Shown piece by piece: positions 42,614 to 50,548 of a stretch of DNA of 64,000 bases. Each line of letters starts with the position of its first letter. Positions within the stretch are counted from its first letter, which is position 1. Position numbers and translations under genes: made by a program. The notes under the pieces were generated by a model. It did not search any database and was not told the origin of the DNA. It saw only the letters and a list, made by a program, of their open reading frames with translations. Where the stretch lies: contig CAVTAP010000001.1 of assembly GCA_963732695.1 (NCBI GenBank), positions 186,001-250,000 of the forward strand. The letters run 5' to 3'. The stretch comes from CADEDH01 sp963732695 (GTDB taxonomy: Bacteria > Actinomycetota > Acidimicrobiia > Acidimicrobiales > SZUA-35).

Positions 42614-42731
42614 CCGGCGGTATGCGTGGGCCCAGCGCCCGGTATCGGCGCCGCCGCAGGGCCAGATCGGCGGGTGCATGAGGCGCGAGCAATGCTGCGC
42701 ACCCGCCCGGTCGGGAGGCCGGAGTACCGAG
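42614..42731. repeat. island repeat, copy C
   Basis: Positions 42614-42647 match 43427-43460 at 28 of 34 bases without gaps. Positions 42665-42693 match the copy at 46994-47022 at 25 of 29 (GATCGGCGGGTGCA identical). It thus joins two segments found elsewhere in the island. It lies between the hypothetical gene and the small membrane protein gene. Confidence 0.65.
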
Positions 42732-42746
42732 GCCGCCCTGCTGATC

Positions 42747-42752
42747 TATTCT
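42747..42752 (+). promoter_or_regulatory. -10 box for the small membrane protein gene
   Basis: TATTCT ends 6 nt before ATG 42759 with no ribosome site between, predicting a leaderless transcript. Confidence 0.5.
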
Positions 42753-42758
42753 GAAGCG

Positions 42759-43061
42759 ATGCGGGACGAGCTACCGACGTCGGTCAAGCTGAGCATGAGT
42801 GCGTGGACCGTCCTCTTTGCTGTCGTTGCCGTGCTCGCAGTTCTCGTTGTCTCTTGGCTGCCCGGCGTCTCCGTCCTCGGAGCGCTCATCGTGGTCACGG
42901 CAATTCGACTGATGTTCAGCCTGGGAAGCATCTGGGCGTATCGGAGGCGGCGGCACCCGCGAAGCGGCGGTCCCGAAGAGCCGAGCGGCGATCGCTCCCC
43001 ACGGCGACCCCTACCTTCGATGCCTTCGCTACTGCGGCAACGCCCACTTCCGGATAGCTGA
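42759..43061 (+). CDS. small two-helix membrane protein
   Basis: 100 residues. Two hydrophobic segments (WTVLFAVVAVLAVLVVSWL and GALIVVTAIRLMFSLGSIW) are joined by a short loop, followed by a basic, Pro/Arg/Ser-rich tail (YRRRRHPRSGG...). Positive-inside reasoning puts the tail in the cytosol. No family recognised. The TATTCT box 6 nt upstream supports this start. Confidence 0.55.
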   Translation: MRDELPTSVKLSMSAWTVLFAVVAVLAVLVVSWLPGVSVLGALIVVTAIRLMFSLGSIWAYRRRRHPRSGGPEEPSGDRSPRRPLPSMPSLLRQRPLPDS

Positions 43062-43573
43062 CCAGCGCTACAGTGCCGGCGGTCCCGCGTGGGCGGAGCA
43101 CACGGAAATGACGTCAGCGCTGACCTCTCAACTTGCCTCCTGCACGAACCACGCCGACGACCAGGGCCACGAGTGCTGCGCCCAGCAGGTAGGTGCACCG
43201 GGGCGAGGGTAACGAGTCCCGCTACGGGTCCTTCGCAAGACGGTGGGTCGGACTCGTTCACGCCGAGGATCAGAGGGCCCTTGCACACCGGAGTCCCTTC
43301 GCTCATCGCTAGCCCAAGCGCGATCAGGGAGTGCCCATAGGGCCGTCCATCCGAGCAAGCCGACCCGCAGGAGCCTCACCGCACGATTCTCACATGCTTT
43401 CGCGTACCGCCCGAGGCACTCGGTACCCGGCGATATGCGTGGTCGCCGTGCGCGGTATCGCTCGTTGGACGTGCGCTCGGCTCGGGTGACCATGCCCCCC
43501 GGGCTGCACACAGCCGCGGCAAGTAAGGCGCCGGCGAGGATCGCCGAGCCGCTGGCGGGTGTAGTCTGCCGCC
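43062..43573. other. non-coding stretch of the island with repeat copy D
   Basis: No convincing gene on either strand across 512 nt. 43427-43460 is a 34-nt match (28 identical) to copy C. A TAGTCT box at 43562-43567 ends 6 nt before the GTG of the next gene. Confidence 0.5.
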
Positions 43574-44157
43574 GTGAAGCTCGACCGGCGCCGGCCAGAT
43601 CTCCTGGTGGCTGATGGCCTCATTGATCCGTCGTTAGCGAGCTGCATCACCGGTGCCGTCCAGGCAGCGACCTTCGAGGAGCAACACCTGGGCTCCCGCC
43701 TCTACCGGTACCGGGAACGAGCGATCGTCGAGAGCCCGGCGATCGCAGCCAAGCTGTGGGACGCTCTTGAACCCCACATCGGTGATCTCAGCGACTGGCT
43801 ATCGACGTCAGCATCGTCGTGGGAGCGTCCGATTGAAGGGTGGACCGCTGCCAGCTGTAACCCTCGCTCTCGGATCTATCGCTACCACCCAGGTACCAAC
43901 TTCGCAGTTCACCGAGAGATCCCGTGGACGCCGGAGGCCGTCGTTCGCTCGGTGCTCACCGTCCTGGTCTACCTTCCTGCTGATGGCTGCGTCGGTGGGG
44001 AGACCGTGTTGGAGAGCACGAGCTGATCGAACTCGTCGATTGGCGGGTCGCCGTGTTCGACCACGCTGTACTCCACGAGGGAACACCGGTTACCCACGGC
44101 GTCAAGCAGGTACTGCGCAACGACATCATCGCCTCCTGGACCGGGCATCAGCCATAA
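43574..44157 (+). pseudogene. 2OG-Fe(II) oxygenase (prolyl 4-hydroxylase-like), frameshifted
   Basis: GTG 43574 opens MKLDRRRPDLLVADGLIDPS and runs through RIYRYHPGTNFAVHREIPW (first metal His-x-Glu), VLTVLVYLPADGCVGGETVL, then stops at 44026. In another frame, starting about 44019, the expected C-terminus follows at once: HELIELVDWRVAVFDHAVLH, EGTPVTHGVKQVLRNDII and a stop at 44155-44157. One indel near 44010-44020 separates the halves. Either a recent pseudogene or a sequencing indel. The intact protein would hydroxylate an unknown substrate. Confidence 0.8.
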
Positions 44158-44322
44158 CCCGCCCCAAGCCGCCCGGGATCCAGCGTTACGCCCTGGTCGA
44201 CCGCCCGATATTTGCCGCGCAGCCGAGGCAGGTCGAAGACCGCTTGTCCGTGGGCGAACTCGACTCCGCCCCGGTCGGTCGACCCGGGAATGGAACCGTG
44301 GGCCTTTCACTGAGCTTAGCCA

Positions 44323-44634
44323 TCAGTCGGCGTTGTACAAGCCACCGACGGTCTGTGCAGCAATGAACTCGGCCGGCTCGGCGATCGGAATCATCTCGAA
44401 ATCCATCCATGGGAGAAACTGGGCCACCAGAGTGGTGAGCGCGGCGTGACCATCAGCCTCCCACACGCTGTACGACCCGGATCCGTCTACCGCACCCCAG
44501 AGATGGACAAGGGCAACGCCTTCAGGTGGTGCCCACGTCGAAAAATAGGTATTGACCGCATTCGCTTCCTTCCGCACAGCCGAAGCGTCTAAGCCAGCGC
44601 GCCGAAAACGTCCTACACCGAGGTACAAAGCCAT
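44323..44634 (-). CDS. DUF3303-like small protein
   Basis: 103 residues, a dimeric alpha/beta-barrel type protein. WAPPEGVALVHLWGAVDGSG, SYSVWEADGHAALTTLVAQF and LPWMDFEMIPIAEPAEF follow the pattern of DUF3303 proteins. No catalytic role is known. ATG 44634 has GGGGGACTA upstream on the minus strand. Confidence 0.6.
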   Translation of the reverse strand: MALYLGVGRFRRAGLDASAVRKEANAVNTYFSTWAPPEGVALVHLWGAVDGSGSYSVWEADGHAALTTLVAQFLPWMDFEMIPIAEPAEFIAAQTVGGLYNAD

Positions 44635-44866
44635 GGTCTAGTCCCCCTTGTGGCGGCCCACGTCTATCGGAAGCTGCCATTGCCAAGCTAGCTCGCTTAC
44701 GGCCGCTGGGCCACTGAATGAACGAGGTACACGAGGAGCCCCTATGGCACGCTGCTCCCGAGGTCGGGCACTGCGCTGTGAACCGGCGTTCATCAGCGGC
44801 CAAGGCATCGGGTAATCACGGCGGCCTGAAGCGGGGAGCGGCGTCGACCCCGAACAAGGTTACTCT

Positions 44867-44944
44867 GAGCGCGCTTGTTTCTCGGGTGCCTCCGAGAGAT
44901 TCGCAGGAGGCCCGTCACGGCTCGTGCTCCAACAAAGCGCGCTC
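44867..44944. repeat. 78-bp foldback in a 420-nt gene-free gap
   Basis: GAGCGCGCTT (44867-44876) and AAGCGCGCTC (44935-44944) are perfect 10-bp inverted arms; inside, TCTCGG-GTGCCT-CCGAGA (44880-44897) makes a second hairpin. The gap 44635-45054 shows no gene. Confidence 0.65.
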
Positions 44945-45054
44945 AGCGCTTCGGCCCAGGAGGGGGTCGCTGAGGAACTCTGCCTGCGTGGCCCGACTGC
45001 ACGATAATTGCCCGAATGGTCAAGCGAGACGGGGCGCCTGAACTCGGGTCCTGT

Positions 45055-45366
45055 CTAGCTCCCGGCGGCGGCGCGAGCGCCAGCGAGGATGGCGGCTGTC
45101 GCCTCAGCCCACGGGATGATCTCCTCAATCGTTTGGGTGAAATATGGAAAGAAGGATGCTGAGGCCTGAACGGCTGCCGTCTTGGAGTCTGCGACTACAG
45201 TCGCGTAGCCCTCCATATTGCTGGTGAACTCGATCGCAGCGAATATTCCCGCCTCAATCATGGCATTTCCGGCCCCTACAGCTCCTTCCCAAACTGCGAG
45301 AGCTGCGACCGGGTCGGTTGGAAACGCATTTGGATTCGCAACAAAATGAATCATGTACTTGGCCAC
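45055..45366 (-). CDS. small hypothetical protein, probably a ferredoxin-like (alpha/beta) fold
   Basis: 103 residues. YMIHFVANPNAFPTDPVAAL, AGIFAAIEFTSNMEGYATVV and ASASFFPYFTQTIEEIIPWA suggest a small beta-alpha-beta protein similar in style to the DUF3303-like neighbour (strand, helix, strand, ...W at the end). GTG 45366 is preferred because GGAG lies 6 nt upstream; ATG 45354 is possible. No function known. Confidence 0.5.
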   Translation of the reverse strand: MAKYMIHFVANPNAFPTDPVAALAVWEGAVGAGNAMIEAGIFAAIEFTSNMEGYATVVADSKTAAVQASASFFPYFTQTIEEIIPWAEATAAILAGARAAAGS

Positions 45367-45669
45367 TTTGGGCTCCAATCGGGGTGAGCAGAGACAATCT
45401 GAAAGCTAGTCCGACCACCCAGGGCTGGTAGGACTCCGGTTCGTGCGAGAGCAGGCCGCTTCGGCTACCTGACCTTGTGCAGGCCTTCATCCAGTTCATG
45501 GCCGCTGCATGTTTCCCACACCTACCAACTGGGTGCCGCAGATCTAAGGATCGGACACAACGGACCATAGCAAGTCGCTAGAAGGCGTGCCCGGGAACAG
45601 GCATCTTGACGAGATCTGGCCCTTCCGACGATCGAGGGCTGCGCTGTAGTCCTGGCCCGGTTTCGGCCG

Positions 45670-45792
45670 CTCGGTAACGACGGCTGGGGCATCTCGGGAT
45701 CGATGCATCGCCGAGCCGTGAGCGATGCTGAGCGTGATGGTCGTGCCGAAGTGCCGTGACCGATGGGCCAGCAGCTGGACCGCGTTACCGAG
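45670..45792. repeat. island repeat, copy B, with 10-bp inverted ends
   Basis: CTCGGTAACG (45670-45679) and CGTTACCGAG (45783-45792) are perfect inverted ends. Internally CGATGCATCG (45700-45710 area) is a palindrome. 45712-45768 aligns without gaps to 47008-47064 at roughly 79%, with CGAGCCGTGAGCGAT and GTCGTGCC at identical spacing. Confidence 0.7.
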
Positions 45793-45846
45793 TGGCAGCG
45801 CGGCGCCCACCGCTGACTGAACTGGGGCTCCGCTCTTTCGTCGAGG

Positions 45847-46731
45847 TCACAATTCGATGAGTTCGAGCTGGCCGTCGCGTGACGCGCTGGCTTCCGTGTG
45901 ATTCGAACTGGGAGCGGTGCAGATGAGCAGGTGTCGACCATTGCCGCCACCGAGTGCGCAGGCGAACGTCGGGTTAGATGTTTTGACAGTGTCGGTAATG
46001 GTGCCGCCTTGCTCGACGCGGACCACGGCGGGCGCTAGAGGGTTGGCCACCCAGATGCCCCCGTGCTCGTCAGCGCAAATCCCGTCGGGCGCGATCATCG
46101 AATCCTGCAGTGCAGCCCAGGTCCGCCGGTTCGACAGCGACCCGTCGGGGCTCCGATCGAAGGCGGTGAGTTCCATGCCGAGGCTTTGGGCGACCACGAG
46201 GGTTCGCCCGCCATCGATCAGTGCCATGCCGTTGGGAAACAGAAGGTGGTCGGCGGCCACCGACGCGGTGCCGTCGGGTGCTATGCGGGTGATCCTGCTG
46301 AGAAACGGCGTTGGGTCCGTGGCGAGAGCACCAAAGAGTCCGTCGGGCCCGTGAGCCTCGATGTAGGCGTCCAGATCGAACCCGAAGTCGCCAACGTAGG
46401 CGGAGCCATCGGGGGTGACGAGCATGTCGTTAGCGTGGAAGGTTGCGATACTGGCGAGGTCGGCATGGACTGCCATCCTGCTGTCGGCGTGGCGACGCAA
46501 CACCTGGCGTTTGGTCATGCCGACCACGAGCAATTCTCCGTTGGGTAGCCAGCCCAGGCCCGACGGCTGCTCCGCTGCAAGATTGGCCTCGACCCTGACG
46601 TCGCCTTGGAGCCCGACCGAGCAGACCTCGTGCGCGTAGAAGTCGCTAAACCAGAAGCGGCCCTCGTGCCACCGTGGGCCCTCACAGAAATTCCGGCCCT
46701 CTACGATCACGCGTGCTGTCATCGTTGCCAT
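45847..46731 (-). CDS. SMP-30/gluconolactonase-family protein (island copy)
   Basis: 294 residues, second SMP-30-type beta-propeller of the window. GRNFCEGPRWHEGRFWFSDF gives the metal Glu, FHANDMLVTPDGSAYVGDFG and LLFPNGMALIDGG the Asn/Asp positions, and IAPDGICADEHGGIWVANP the Asp. It is diverged from the 29.2-kb copy and lacks its neighbours. It is flanked by repeat copies B and A in direct orientation, which could allow it to move or be lost by recombination. ATG 46731 (GGGGGC upstream) is chosen; ATG 46722 is possible. Confidence 0.82.
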   Translation of the reverse strand: MATMTARVIVEGRNFCEGPRWHEGRFWFSDFYAHEVCSVGLQGDVRVEANLAAEQPSGLGWLPNGELLVVGMTKRQVLRRHADSRMAVHADLASIATFHANDMLVTPDGSAYVGDFGFDLDAYIEAHGPDGLFGALATDPTPFLSRITRIAPDGTASVAADHLLFPNGMALIDGGRTLVVAQSLGMELTAFDRSPDGSLSNRRTWAALQDSMIAPDGICADEHGGIWVANPLAPAVVRVEQGGTITDTVKTSNPTFACALGGGNGRHLLICTAPSSNHTEASASRDGQLELIEL

Positions 46732-46965
46732 CGAGCCCCCGGACGATCGAGCAGAACTGTTGCACAGAGAATCACCGCTCGCCAAGTAGCACTGGGTACC
46801 GGGCGCACCTCGGAGTAGAACGGCTGTTCTTCACCGCGGGAACGTCGCCAACAATCTGGCCCCTTTACTGGGTAGCCGGAGGACCCAGCGAATAGGAAGC
46901 GCCCGGTATCGCCTTGCTGGTCAGGCGGTCCGATGCAACAGTGCCGGCCTGGCCCAGCCGGCCCA

Positions 46966-47077
46966 CCCGGTAACGACGCCGACGGCCACCCGGGATCGGC
47001 GGGTGCACGAGCCGTGAGCGATCCCGAGCACGAGAGTCGTGCCGGAGTGCCCCGGCCGGTGGGCGACCGGCACCGGG
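46966..47077. repeat. island repeat, copy A
   Basis: Begins CCCGGTAACGACG, as in copy B, and ends CGGCACCGGG, an imperfect complement of its start. GATCGGCGGGTGCA (46994-47007) is identical to copy C, and CGAGCCGTGAGCGAT (47008-47022) to copy B. Confidence 0.7.
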
Positions 47078-47157
47078 ACCATCGAGCTGCCCACTCCTTC
47101 GCGGATCTGCCCGAGATTCCCTGCCGCGGATCGCTGGTCCTGACGGGTCGATGGTTG

Positions 47158-47384
47158 ATGGGAGTGCTCCGACGATCGCCCGACCGGGATGCCTTCGAGT
47201 CGTTCGTCGAGCGAGTGAAGCCGGGCCTGTTGCAGGCGTTGATTGCCACCTACGGGCCGGTGGACGGGCGAGAGGCCTGCGTTGATGCGCTGAGTTGGGC
47301 GTGGGAGAACTGGGATCGCCTCCAGTACGTCGATCATCCGGCGGGCTACCTCTACCGGGTGGGCCAATCGGCAACCCGCTGCTG
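47158..47384 (+). pseudogene. truncated ECF sigma factor (region 2 only)
   Basis: From ATG 47158 the frame encodes DAFESFVERVKPGLLQALIA, then VDALSWAWENWDRLQYVDHP and AGYLYRVGQSATR, the region-2 core of actinobacterial ECF sigma factors (helices 2.1-2.4). After VGQSATR the similarity stops: no linker and no region 4 follow, although the frame stays open. The fused sequence is the 3' end of the convergent gene at 47352-47579. A truncation by rearrangement is the best explanation. Confidence 0.6.
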
Positions 47385-47579
47385 CAACTGGAGATCGGCG
47401 GGGCGTTGGGTGGTCTCGGTAGCTCTCATCACCCACACCTCAGCCCCCATGAGCCGACCATCTCGCGCGACGTCGACGAAATGGCAGTCGGGGCCGGTTT
47501 GCTCAGCTGTCGTGTCGAGCAGCCCGGTAACCACCCCGATGGCGCCGTCGGCCGAGCGCACGGGTGTGCCGACGCTCAT
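47352..47579 (-). CDS. small PRC-barrel-like hypothetical protein
   Basis: 75 residues: VGTPVRSADGAIGVVTGLLD, then CHFVDVARDGRLMGAEVWV. The short beta pattern (property, GxxxGxVTG, HFVxV, GRLxGAEVWV) resembles PRC-barrel-type domains that sense or bind small ligands. ATG 47579 is used; GTG/ATG at 47594 would add five residues. Its 3' end overlaps the truncated sigma factor. Confidence 0.5.
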   Translation of the reverse strand: MSVGTPVRSADGAIGVVTGLLDTTAEQTGPDCHFVDVARDGRLMGAEVWVMRATETTQRPADLQLQQRVADWPTR

Positions 47580-47601
47580 CGAATCCGGTCCCACACCTGT
47601 C

Positions 47602-48138
47602 TCAACCGATGCGTGCTGCCTGGTCGAGGTTGGCGATCACGCGGTCCACGGTTTGATCGACGGTGAGACCGGTGGAGTCGAGCCAGTACCCCACCTTCGG
47701 CGTGCTCGACTGCAGCATCGAGTCCAGCTGCTCCGGCGTGAACCCGACATACCCCGTCTTGGGTCGGTGCTGTTCCCGTTTGGCGACCTCGGTCGGCCCC
47801 GGGGCCAGCACGATCAGCGAGAACGGTCGGTGGGGCACAAGGGTGATGAACTCCTCCAGCATCGGGCCGATGATGACGTCCTGCAGCACCGTGGTGAAGC
47901 CCGCCTGGCGATACGACTCAGCGGCTGAGATGGCTATCCGGTACCGGAGGCGGAGCTGGTCGAGCGCCTCGGCCGTCGGTTCGGGCGACATCTCCTGGCG
48001 ACCGCGGACGATGGACCGACGGTAGTGGTCGCCCCGGACATGGGCGCTTCTCGGGAATCGCTCGGCGAGCGCCTGGGCGATCGTCGACTTGCCCGCCGCC
48101 ATGATCCCGGTCACCACGATGAGACGGCCTTCAGTCAC
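47602..48138 (-). CDS. P-loop kinase/AAA-type ATPase
   Basis: 178 residues. VVTGIMAAGKSTIAQALAER is a Walker A motif at the N-terminus; HVRGDHYRRSIVRGR, QDVIIGPMLEEF and VVLAP-like (LIVLAPGPTEVAKREQHRP) match small-molecule kinases such as the chloramphenicol/gluconate/shikimate phosphotransferase-like group. Substrate unknown. GTG 48138 begins just before the P-loop strand. Divergent from the next plus-strand gene. Confidence 0.78.
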   Translation of the reverse strand: MTEGRLIVVTGIMAAGKSTIAQALAERFPRSAHVRGDHYRRSIVRGRQEMSPEPTAEALDQLRLRYRIAISAAESYRQAGFTTVLQDVIIGPMLEEFITLVPHRPFSLIVLAPGPTEVAKREQHRPKTGYVGFTPEQLDSMLQSSTPKVGYWLDSTGLTVDQTVDRVIANLDQAARIG

Positions 48139-48250
48139 GACCAGCAGGATGGCACGGCGAGGGCGCCGGCGGCCGAGCTTTTGCCACCCGGGCGCCGCCG
48201 GGTCCGGGCGGCGACGTGTGCGTCCCACCGGGAACGGGTACGACCGTGGC

Positions 48251-48706
48251 ATGGACATCTTCCGGCATCCCGATGGCTCGCTGACGGTTCCCGTGACCCC
48301 CGGTCGCCACGACGGCGACGACCTCGACGCACCGGTGGTCGCCGAGAACGAAACGCGGACCTTGCGACCGGGCGAAGGTGGCTACGACCAGGCTCTGGCC
48401 GAATGGGACGCCCAGCAGCACCCCGACCAGACAGAGGCGGTGTCGACCCCGTCGGGCCGCCAGGAAGCCATGGCGGTCGTCCACACCCTGGCTGAGGAAC
48501 CGGGCCAGGTGGCCGAGGCCATCGACGCGCTCGAGGATCCCGAGGGCAGCGCCGAGGCCTTGCGCCACGTCCTCGTGGGCGGCGCGCCGTCGGTCCAGGC
48601 GTTCGCCGAGGAGGTGGCCGAGGCCGAAGGGGGCGACGTGCTCCCCGCCCACAAGGCCACCCGGGTCATCGGCGAGGTTCTGGCCGAGATCGACGAGCGA
48701 ACCTGA
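48251..48706 (+). CDS. hypothetical protein
   Basis: 151 residues, acidic, soluble. The N-terminus (MDIFRHPDGSLTVPVTPGRH) is beta-like, the middle is Asp/Glu/Gln-rich and probably disordered, and the C-terminus is helical (AMAVVHTLAEEPGQVAEAID ... IGEVLAEIDERT). No family recognised. ATG 48251 with a TACGAC box 6 nt upstream. It marks the return to typical GC-rich codon use at the right edge of the island. Confidence 0.65.
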   Translation: MDIFRHPDGSLTVPVTPGRHDGDDLDAPVVAENETRTLRPGEGGYDQALAEWDAQQHPDQTEAVSTPSGRQEAMAVVHTLAEEPGQVAEAIDALEDPEGSAEALRHVLVGGAPSVQAFAEEVAEAEGGDVLPAHKATRVIGEVLAEIDERT

Positions 48707-48785
48707 TCGACGGCACCGGCCTGCCCTGGCCGGTCCTTATGACTGATGTCACGTCTCCTATGGGCCCGTCCGGGCTCCAGTCGGC

Positions 48786-50057
48786 ATGGAACTCTCGGGG
48801 GAACCCAAGGATCTCGTGGTGGGTGCCCGGGAGCTGGTGCCCCTGGCCGACGGCCGCTTCGTCCGTTATGTGAACCTCGACAACGCCGCCTCGACGCCGC
48901 CTCTGGTGGCGGTGGCCGAGGCCGTTGGCGCTGTGCTGCCGTACTACGCCAGCGTCCACCGGGGGGCGGGCTACAAGTCCCGGTTCTGTACCGAGGCCTA
49001 CGAGGTGGCCCGGCACCGGGTGGCGTCCTTCTTCGGCGCCGACCACGAGCGGGACGTGGTGATCTTCGGACGCAACACCACCGACGCCATCAACAAGCTG
49101 GCCCACCGGCTGCCCACTCCCAGGGGTGGCGCGCTCGCTGAACGGGTGGTCGTGACCACATTGGCCGAGCACCACTCGAACCTGCTGCCGTGGCGAGCCC
49201 GGGGGCGGGTGGTGCAGGTGGGCCTCCGGCTCGACGGCTCCATCGACCTCGACCAGATGGAGGCGACCCTGCGGAGGGACGCCGGCCGGATCGACCTGGT
49301 GGCGGTGAGCGGAGCGTCGAACGTGACCGGGCTCGTGCCCCCGGTCCACGAGCTGGCCTCGTGGGCCCATGCCGCCGGGGCGCCGATCCTGGTGGACGGG
49401 GCCCAACTCGCCCCCCACCGCCCGATCGATCTCCGCCCCCACGGTGACCCGGGCCACATCGACTACCTGGCCGTCTCGGGCCACAAGCTCTACGCCCCGT
49501 ACGGCACCGGCGCCCTCATCGGTCCCCGGTCCACCTTCGACCAGGGCGCCCCCGACTACCAGGGCGGCGGCACGGTCGACACCGTCACCCCCGGCGGCGT
49601 CATCTGGGCGCCCGCCCCCGACCGGGACGAGGCCGGCAGCCCCAACGTGGTGGGAGCGGTGGCTCTCGGCGTGGCCCTCAAGACCCTGGCCGCCATCGGC
49701 ATGGAGCGCATCGCCGACGCCGAGCACCATCTGCTGACCACGGCCCTCGATGCGCTCCGTCCGATCGGCGCCGTCCGGCTGGTGGAACCGGCCGACCCGA
49801 CCGCCGACCGGGTGGGCGTGATCCCGTTCGAGGTGCTCGACGACGGGGGCGAACCGGTCGACCACCGGTTGGTGGCGGCCCGCCTGGCCCACGAGCACGG
49901 CGTCGGTATCCGCAACGGCTGCTTCTGCGCCCACCCCCTGCTGGCCACCCTGCTCGACCTTCCGCCCGGCGGGATCCAGGCCTGGGCCACCCGGCGCAGC
50001 GACGGCTTCCGCCCCGGTTGGCTCCCGCCCCGCCTCCGGGAGCTCCTCCGCCCCTGA
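48786..50057 (+). CDS. class V aminotransferase (cysteine desulfurase-like)
   Basis: 423 residues, PLP-dependent. YVNLDNAASTPPL at the N-terminus, TTLAEHHSNLLPW, VAVSGASNVTG, PILVDGAQLAPHRPID and the PLP lysine in AVSGHKLYAPYGTGALIG follow the class V pattern; NGCFCAHPL near the C-terminus is in the position of the desulfurase loop. It could be a SufS/Csd-type cysteine desulfurase or an isopenicillin-epimerase-like enzyme; no Suf genes are nearby. ATG 48786. Confidence 0.88.
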   Translation: MELSGEPKDLVVGARELVPLADGRFVRYVNLDNAASTPPLVAVAEAVGAVLPYYASVHRGAGYKSRFCTEAYEVARHRVASFFGADHERDVVIFGRNTTDAINKLAHRLPTPRGGALAERVVVTTLAEHHSNLLPWRARGRVVQVGLRLDGSIDLDQMEATLRRDAGRIDLVAVSGASNVTGLVPPVHELASWAHAAGAPILVDGAQLAPHRPIDLRPHGDPGHIDYLAVSGHKLYAPYGTGALIGPRSTFDQGAPDYQGGGTVDTVTPGGVIWAPAPDRDEAGSPNVVGAVALGVALKTLAAIGMERIADAEHHLLTTALDALRPIGAVRLVEPADPTADRVGVIPFEVLDDGGEPVDHRLVAARLAHEHGVGIRNGCFCAHPLLATLLDLPPGGIQAWATRRSDGFRPGWLPPRLRELLRP

Positions 50058-50064
50058 GCCGCCC

Positions 50065-50457
50065 TCAGACGGCGGCGGGATCGTGGATCTTGGCCGCCGT
50101 CATCAGGTCGAAGTAGTCGCGCCACACGGTGATCAGGCCATCGTGCACCTCGAACACGCTGTTGACCGGTAGCTCGCGCCAGCCATGGTCGAGGCGGTGA
50201 CGATCGAGGCGCTCCATGAACACCACCGGGCCGTCGGCCGCTTTGCGGGAGATCACGAACTCGTTCTCGTGGATCGGATCGAAGAACGGGCCCAGCACCT
50301 CCCGCACGCCGGCGTGGCCCCGCACGGTGCCCATGGGGACGTTGGTGTACTCGCAGTCGTCGGCCAGGAACGGCAACGCCCGGTCGAAATCCATGGCGAC
50401 GAAGGCGTCGAGAAAGCGTTCGACGATCTCGGTGGGGGTGACGGCCGATTCGGACAT
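50065..50457 (-). CDS. limonene-1,2-epoxide hydrolase-like (SnoaL fold) protein
   Basis: 130 residues. TPTEIVERFLDAFVAMDFDR, ADDCEYTNVPMGTVRGHAGV, RLDRHRL and VNSVFEVHDGLITVWRDYFD match the limonene-epoxide-hydrolase group, which opens epoxides with an Asp-Arg-Asp triad; Asp and Arg candidates are present. ATG 50457 has GAGGAG upstream. Its promoter carries paired palindromic operators, so it is probably inducible. Confidence 0.82.
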   Translation of the reverse strand: MSESAVTPTEIVERFLDAFVAMDFDRALPFLADDCEYTNVPMGTVRGHAGVREVLGPFFDPIHENEFVISRKAADGPVVFMERLDRHRLDHGWRELPVNSVFEVHDGLITVWRDYFDLMTAAKIHDPAAV

Positions 50458-50492
50458 GGCGGGCTCCTCGGTGAGTCGTAGTGGAGAGTTGT

Positions 50493-50535
50493 AGTGATCA
50501 CTGCGAACCCTATTCGTAGTGATCGCTACAGTCAA
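50493..50535 (-). promoter_or_regulatory. promoter with two embedded operators for the epoxide-hydrolase-like gene
   Basis: Minus strand: -35 TTGACT (50535-50530), 17-nt spacer, -10 TAGGGT (50512-50507). The spacer is almost wholly the near-palindrome GTAGTGATCGCTAC (50516-50529), and the perfect palindrome AGTGATCACT (50493-50502) lies just downstream of the -10. The spacing suggests repression by a TetR- or GntR-like dimer encoded elsewhere. Confidence 0.65.
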
Positions 50536-50548
50536 CCGCCCCGTCGTG

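Noticed and set aside
42614..47077. Integron attC array
   Set aside because: The repeats fold and lie between small genes, but lack GTTRRRY/RYYYAAC core sites, gene orientation is mixed and no integrase is in the window.
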